Origin: an uncultured Collinsella sp.
Lineage (GTDB): Bacteria; Actinomycetota; Coriobacteriia; Coriobacteriales; Coriobacteriaceae
Direction: 5' to 3'
DNA length: 64,000 nucleotides
NCBI GenBank assembly: GCA_900542635.1
Contig: UQOJ01000001.1
Span: 20,246 to 84,245 of the forward strand
Positions 60,286 to 64,000 of this stretch are shown one piece after another (position 1 is the stretch's first letter; every line of letters starts with the position of its first letter). The notes beneath the pieces are model-generated. The model searched no databases and had not been told where the DNA came from. It saw only the letters and a list, made by a program, of their open reading frames with translations. The translations under genes and the position numbers were made by a program.

Positions 60286-62283
60286 CTACTGCAGGTCCAG
60301 CTGGTCCAGGTATTCCTTGCCGTGCTCGGAGATATGGCGCTTGCGGCCTGCCTCGTCGTTGCCCAGCAACAGGTTGAACATGGTCTCCATCTTGGTGACG
60401 TCCTCGGGCTCCACCTTGATCAGGCGACGCGTCTCGGGGTTCATGGTGGTGAGCCACATCATGTCCGGATCGTTCTCACCAAGACCCTTGGAGCGGTTGA
60501 TGGAGCATTTCTGGTCGCCGATCTCCTTGAGGATGCCGTTCTTCTCGAGCTCGGTGTAGGCAAAGTAGGTCTTCTCTTTGCAGTTGATCTCGTAGAGCGG
60601 CGACTCGGCGATATACACGTAGCCCTCGTCGATAAGCGTTGGCACTAGGCGGTAGAGCATGGTGAGCACGAGCGTGCGGATGTGATAACCGTCGACGTCG
60701 GCGTCCGTACAGATGATGACCTTGTTCCAGTTGAGGTTGTCCAGGTCAAAGGCGCCCAGGTTCTTGATGCGCTTGTCCTTGATCTCCACACCGCAGCCCA
60801 GCACGCGCATAAGGTCCATGATGATGTCGGACTTAAAGATGCGCGGATAGTCCTCCTTCAGGCAGTTGAGAATCTTGCCGCGGACGGGCATAACGCCCTG
60901 GAACTCGGCATCGCGCGAGGTGCGAATGGCGCCCGCTGCCGAGTCACCCTCTACGATGTAGATCTCGCGACGGCTCTTGTCCTTGGAGCGGCAGTCGATG
61001 AATTTCTGCACGCGGTTGGCCATGTCGGTCTTCTGCTGCAGGTTGGTCTTGATGCTCTGGCGCGTCTTTTCGGCGTTCTCGCGCGAGCGCTTGTTGATGA
61101 GCACCTGCTCCATGATCTTGTTGGCGGCGTCTTTATTCTCGATCAAGTAGGTCGAGAGGCGCTCCTTAAAGAAGGCCGTCATGGCCTGCTGGATAAAGCG
61201 GTTATTGATGGCCTTTTTGGTCTGGTTCTCGTAGGACGTCTGGGTGGAGAAGCAGTTGGTCACCAGTACCAGGCAGTCCTGGACGTCCTGCCACTTAATG
61301 CCGCTCTCGTTTTTGTTGTATTTGCCCTGTTGCTTAATGTAGGCATCGATGGCGCTGGTCAGAGCGCTGCGGGCCGCCTTCTCGGGCGAGCCGCCGTTTT
61401 CGAGCCACGATGAGTTGTGGTAGTACTCCTGCATCATGAAGGTGCGCGAGAAGCACATGCACGCGGTGATTTTTACGTTGTAGTCGGGCAGGTCCTCGCG
61501 GTCGCGACCGCGACGGTCGGCTTCGATAAAGAAGGGCTCGGTAAGGTAGTCGGTACCGACCTTCTCGAGCACGTAGTCCTCGATGCCCTTGGGGTAGCAA
61601 AAATCCTCTTCGGAAAACTCGCCATCGTCGTCCTCGATGCGCAGGCGGAAGGTCACGTTGGCGTTGACCACCGCCTGACGGCGCATGGTCTCGCGATACC
61701 AATCGTGGGGAATGCTGATGGAGGTAAAGACCTCAAGATCGGGGCGCCACTTGATAGTGGTGCCGGTGCGGTTCTCGTCGCTGGGCTCAATCTCGAGTGC
61801 CTTCTTCTTGGCGCCGACGACCTTGCCCTTTTTAAAGTGCAGAGAGTACTTGTTGCCGTCGCGCCAAACCGTGACGTCCATGTACTCGGAGGCGTACTGA
61901 GTCGCGCAGGAGCCCAGGCCGTTGGTGCCGAGCGAGAAGTCGTAGTCGCCGCCTTGGTTGTTGTTATATTTGCCGCCGGCGTAGAGCTCGCAGAAGACGA
62001 GCTCCCAGTTAAAGCGCTTCTCGGAAGGGTTCCAGTCGAGCGGGCAGCCACGGCCATTGTCCTCTACCTGGATAGAGCCATCGCGAAAGGCGGTAAGGGT
62101 GATGAGCTTGCCGTAACCCTGGCGCGCCTCGTCAACGGCGTTGGACAGGATCTCGAAGGCGGCATGCGCGCAACCGTCGAGTCCGTCCGAGCCAAAGATA
62201 ACGGCGGGGCGCAGGCGTACGCGTTCCTCGTCCTTGAGTTGGCGGATACTGTCGTTACCATAGTTTGCGGTGTTTTTTGCCAT
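60286..62283 (-). CDS. Type IIA topoisomerase subunit B (ParE/GyrB-like)
   Basis: A 665-residue ATPase subunit starting at ATG 62283. The GHKL ATP site shows EILSNAVDEARQG, QVEDNGRGCP and GTNGLGSCATQYAS; the TOPRIM domain has the metal residues in VEGDSAAG and DADVDGYHI; the C-terminus contains RSKGLGENDPDMMW. Size and order (subunit B then A) fit a parE-parC or a second gyrase operon. Whether gyrA/gyrB exist elsewhere cannot be seen in this window. Confidence 0.9.
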   Translation of the reverse strand: MAKNTANYGNDSIRQLKDEERVRLRPAVIFGSDGLDGCAHAAFEILSNAVDEARQGYGKLITLTAFRDGSIQVEDNGRGCPLDWNPSEKRFNWELVFCELYAGGKYNNNQGGDYDFSLGTNGLGSCATQYASEYMDVTVWRDGNKYSLHFKKGKVVGAKKKALEIEPSDENRTGTTIKWRPDLEVFTSISIPHDWYRETMRRQAVVNANVTFRLRIEDDDGEFSEEDFCYPKGIEDYVLEKVGTDYLTEPFFIEADRRGRDREDLPDYNVKITACMCFSRTFMMQEYYHNSSWLENGGSPEKAARSALTSAIDAYIKQQGKYNKNESGIKWQDVQDCLVLVTNCFSTQTSYENQTKKAINNRFIQQAMTAFFKERLSTYLIENKDAANKIMEQVLINKRSRENAEKTRQSIKTNLQQKTDMANRVQKFIDCRSKDKSRREIYIVEGDSAAGAIRTSRDAEFQGVMPVRGKILNCLKEDYPRIFKSDIIMDLMRVLGCGVEIKDKRIKNLGAFDLDNLNWNKVIICTDADVDGYHIRTLVLTMLYRLVPTLIDEGYVYIAESPLYEINCKEKTYFAYTELEKNGILKEIGDQKCSINRSKGLGENDPDMMWLTTMNPETRRLIKVEPEDVTKMETMFNLLLGNDEAGRKRHISEHGKEYLDQLDLQ

Positions 62284-62535
62284 ACTCGCTCTCTCGGTGC
62301 TCCTTTGCTGCGTTTAAGTCATATAGATAGTCAAGGTAGCATAGCCCAGTCCGTGGGCGATTCCAACCAACACGAAATCCATCGAACAATCGTTCGGAGT
62401 ATATAGACTGATAATACGATATTGGAAAAAATAGCTGAATGAAATCAATAGATATTTGATTCCATTTAGTAGAACCTCATATATACTAAACAAAAACGAA
62501 TCAGAAGAGCTTTTATTTAATAGAACGGTGATGAT
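62284..62535. other. AT-rich divergent promoter region
   Basis: Separates the topoisomerase operon from the DUF4143 gene. Much lower G+C than the flanks, with TATATACT and TTATTTAATAG blocks that could be -10 elements. No gene. Confidence 0.5.
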
Positions 62536-63744
62536 ATGAAGATTATCGAACGTCCTCAATATATGGAAGCGCTTCTTGGCGCTAAGGGAACGCCGGACAT
62601 CAAGGTTATTACCGGCATTCGTAGGTGCGGCAAATCTGTTCTACTGGAAGCTCTTGCCGATCGCATTCGTGAGGCCGGCCCCGATGCCAATATTATCCGC
62701 ATCAATTTCAATCTCCTCGAATTCGAGGAACTAACGGATTATCGAGCATTGCATCGCTACGTTGAGGAAAGCTATTGCGAGGGCCTCGATAACATTGTGA
62801 TGATTGATGAGGTGCAAACTTGCGTTGGGTTCGAAAAAGCGGTCAATAGCCTTCATGCATCGGGTAAATACGATATCTACGTTACTGGCTCCAACGCTTT
62901 CTTGCTTTCGAGTGACTTGGCGACGCTTTTTCGCGGGCGGACATATGAGGTCGAAGTATTTCCGTTCTCCTTGCTTGAGTTTTCGACATATCACGGAATT
63001 CATAACCCGGACGAAGCGCTTGACCGATATTTGAGAGAGGGCGGAATGCCTGGCTCGTATTTGTATCCTAGCGAGCGAGCTCGCTATCGATATATTGCGA
63101 ACGTGCTAGATGTCTTGGTTTTGCGTGATGTGGAAGAAAAGCATGGAGTTCGTAACAAAGTGCAACTAGAACGTGCATGCGATTTCCTAATGGACAATAT
63201 CGGTAACATATCTTCTGTTAGTGGGATTGCGGCTGCACTGGATGCTGCCGGAACGCGCGTTTCCGTGGCAACGCTCGCCCAGTACCTCGGATTTTTATGC
63301 CAGGCCTTTGCGTTCTATCGAGTGCGCCGCTATGACGTAGGCGGTAAAAAGTACCTCGCTTCGGGTGATAAATACTATTTATCGGATCATGCAATCAGAT
63401 ATGCAAAACTGGGCACTAAAAAACTCGACTTCGGGCATGTATATGAAAATATGGTCGCTTTAGAGCTCCTAAGACGCGGTTGGGAAATCTATATCGGGGT
63501 GCTTTATAAGAAGGAAATCGACTTCGTGGCAATTCGTCGCGATGAGCGAGTGTATATCCAAGTTAGCGATGACATTTCGCGTCAGGAAACCTTTGAGCGC
63601 GAAGTGGCACCTCTGCTTGCGATACGTGATGCGTATCCCAAGATGGTCATTGCGCGAACAAAGCACGAGGCTGTTGATTATGAGGGGATTAAGGTGGTCG
63701 ACCTCGCCCGATGGCTGATGGGGGAGGGGTCGGATGTCGAATAG
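62536..63744 (+). CDS. AAA-family ATPase with DUF4143 domain (second copy)
   Basis: A 402-residue relative of the protein at 55203: Walker A GIRRCGKSVLLEAL, Walker B IVMIDEVQTCVGFE, sensor VTGSNAFLLSS, then FPFSLLEF and the DUF4143 part with KEIDFVAIRRDERVYIQVSDD. Its C-terminus YPKMVIARTKHEA...LARWLMGE is the intact version of the fragment at 47479. It has a lower G+C content than neighbouring core genes, consistent with transfer. Function unknown. Confidence 0.9.
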   Translation: MKIIERPQYMEALLGAKGTPDIKVITGIRRCGKSVLLEALADRIREAGPDANIIRINFNLLEFEELTDYRALHRYVEESYCEGLDNIVMIDEVQTCVGFEKAVNSLHASGKYDIYVTGSNAFLLSSDLATLFRGRTYEVEVFPFSLLEFSTYHGIHNPDEALDRYLREGGMPGSYLYPSERARYRYIANVLDVLVLRDVEEKHGVRNKVQLERACDFLMDNIGNISSVSGIAAALDAAGTRVSVATLAQYLGFLCQAFAFYRVRRYDVGGKKYLASGDKYYLSDHAIRYAKLGTKKLDFGHVYENMVALELLRRGWEIYIGVLYKKEIDFVAIRRDERVYIQVSDDISRQETFEREVAPLLAIRDAYPKMVIARTKHEAVDYEGIKVVDLARWLMGEGSDVE

Positions 63745-64000
63745 CGGGCGGTGGACGCCTATCTAAATCATTGCGCTGCTCGGGCGCCTTGAGCGTCTTC
63801 TTAATAATGCGGGTGAGCCCACGCTCCTTACCGATGAATTCCACTTACTCGTTTCTGCCCGAGTAAGTTTGAAGACGGATGAGCCCGCTTCATTTTGTTT
63901 GCGGCTGGATACGTTTGTCGAAAAGTGCCGCGTGGATGGCTCAAAGGGACTGCGGACAAAAAGTTGGACCATCAGGTCCGGTTTGGAGTCCGCATGACAT
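63745..64000. other. Window end, no confident gene
   Basis: Plus-strand frame from about 63763 (IIALLGRLERLLNNAGEP and RLDTFVEKCRVDGSKGL) stays open to a TGA near 63998 but has no start codon in context and no recognised family. It may be a gene remnant. Confidence 0.3.

Noticed and set aside
63763..63972. 69-residue minus-strand frame at the window end
   Set aside because: No start context or family; the opposite strand is open over the same interval and neither is convincing.

Overview
The window looks like a chromosomal stretch of a Coriobacteriia gut actinobacterium, most likely Collinsella. This is an inference from gene content and codon usage, because no 16S gene is present. DNA is GC-rich overall. 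Housekeeping genes found include ssrA, rplM-rpsI, glmM, metF/metH, a type III glutamine synthetase, guaA, ychF and a topoisomerase IV/gyrase-like pair. Fermentative sugar genes (PTS proteins, a GH4 6-phospho-alpha-glucosidase, iron alcohol dehydrogenase, glycerol dehydrogenase) fit a gut fermenter.

Layout. 1-3200: the end of an ABC exporter, a small membrane-anchored protein, and a heavy-metal-type P-type ATPase with an unusual transmembrane motif. 3420-4310: tmRNA followed by inverted scraps of its own 3' end and a 61-62 bp tandem hairpin array. 4398-9305: patatin-like lipase, L13-S9, GlmM, a free EIIA-glucose protein and NagB. 9754-14168: a 999-residue STAND/SARP-like regulator, YhbY and a methyltransferase. 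14336-14469: a long perfect inverted repeat. 14487-20188: a UPF0210 protein and a compact met operon (metF, a separate B12-reactivation domain, metH lacking that domain). 20615-23416: glnN, a MITE-like element, tRNA debris and tRNA-Glu. 23517-27856: two TPR-like proteins of unknown function followed by a MurT-GatD fusion for lipid II amidation. 28357-32790: alcohol/glycerol dehydrogenases, a broken gldA paralogue and a poly-ferredoxin. 32922-38233: a GntR-controlled alpha-glucoside PTS/GH4 locus with recognisable operators. 38361-43428: ychF, small proteins, an XRE pair with a shared palindrome, asparaginase and guaA.

43430-57999 is accessory DNA. The 3' end of guaA with its terminator is repeated at 48163-48345, which suggests an island inserted at guaA. 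Between the repeats lies a mef/msrD-like macrolide efflux plus ABC-F pair. A canonical promoter, an 11-codon leader peptide and overlapping hairpins precede it, which is the layout of translational attenuation. Further right come a very GC-rich lantibiotic-immunity cassette (LanFEG-type ABC transporter, YxeA-like protein, two-component system) without a lantibiotic gene, a truncated TetR gene, a frameshifted type III toxin-like gene, a YjdF/DUF2992 gene interrupted by an amber codon below a conserved leader (second leader copy at 47232-47314 without its gene), a DUF4143 ATPase and a flavodoxin-like reductase.

58000-63744: the ParC/GyrA-like and ParE/GyrB-like subunits and a second DUF4143 ATPase.

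A family of four dispersed REP-like palindromes (164-196, 23477-23509, 30818-30848, 32810-32840) shares an asymmetric centre but has different stems. No CRISPR array, integrase or intact transposase was found.
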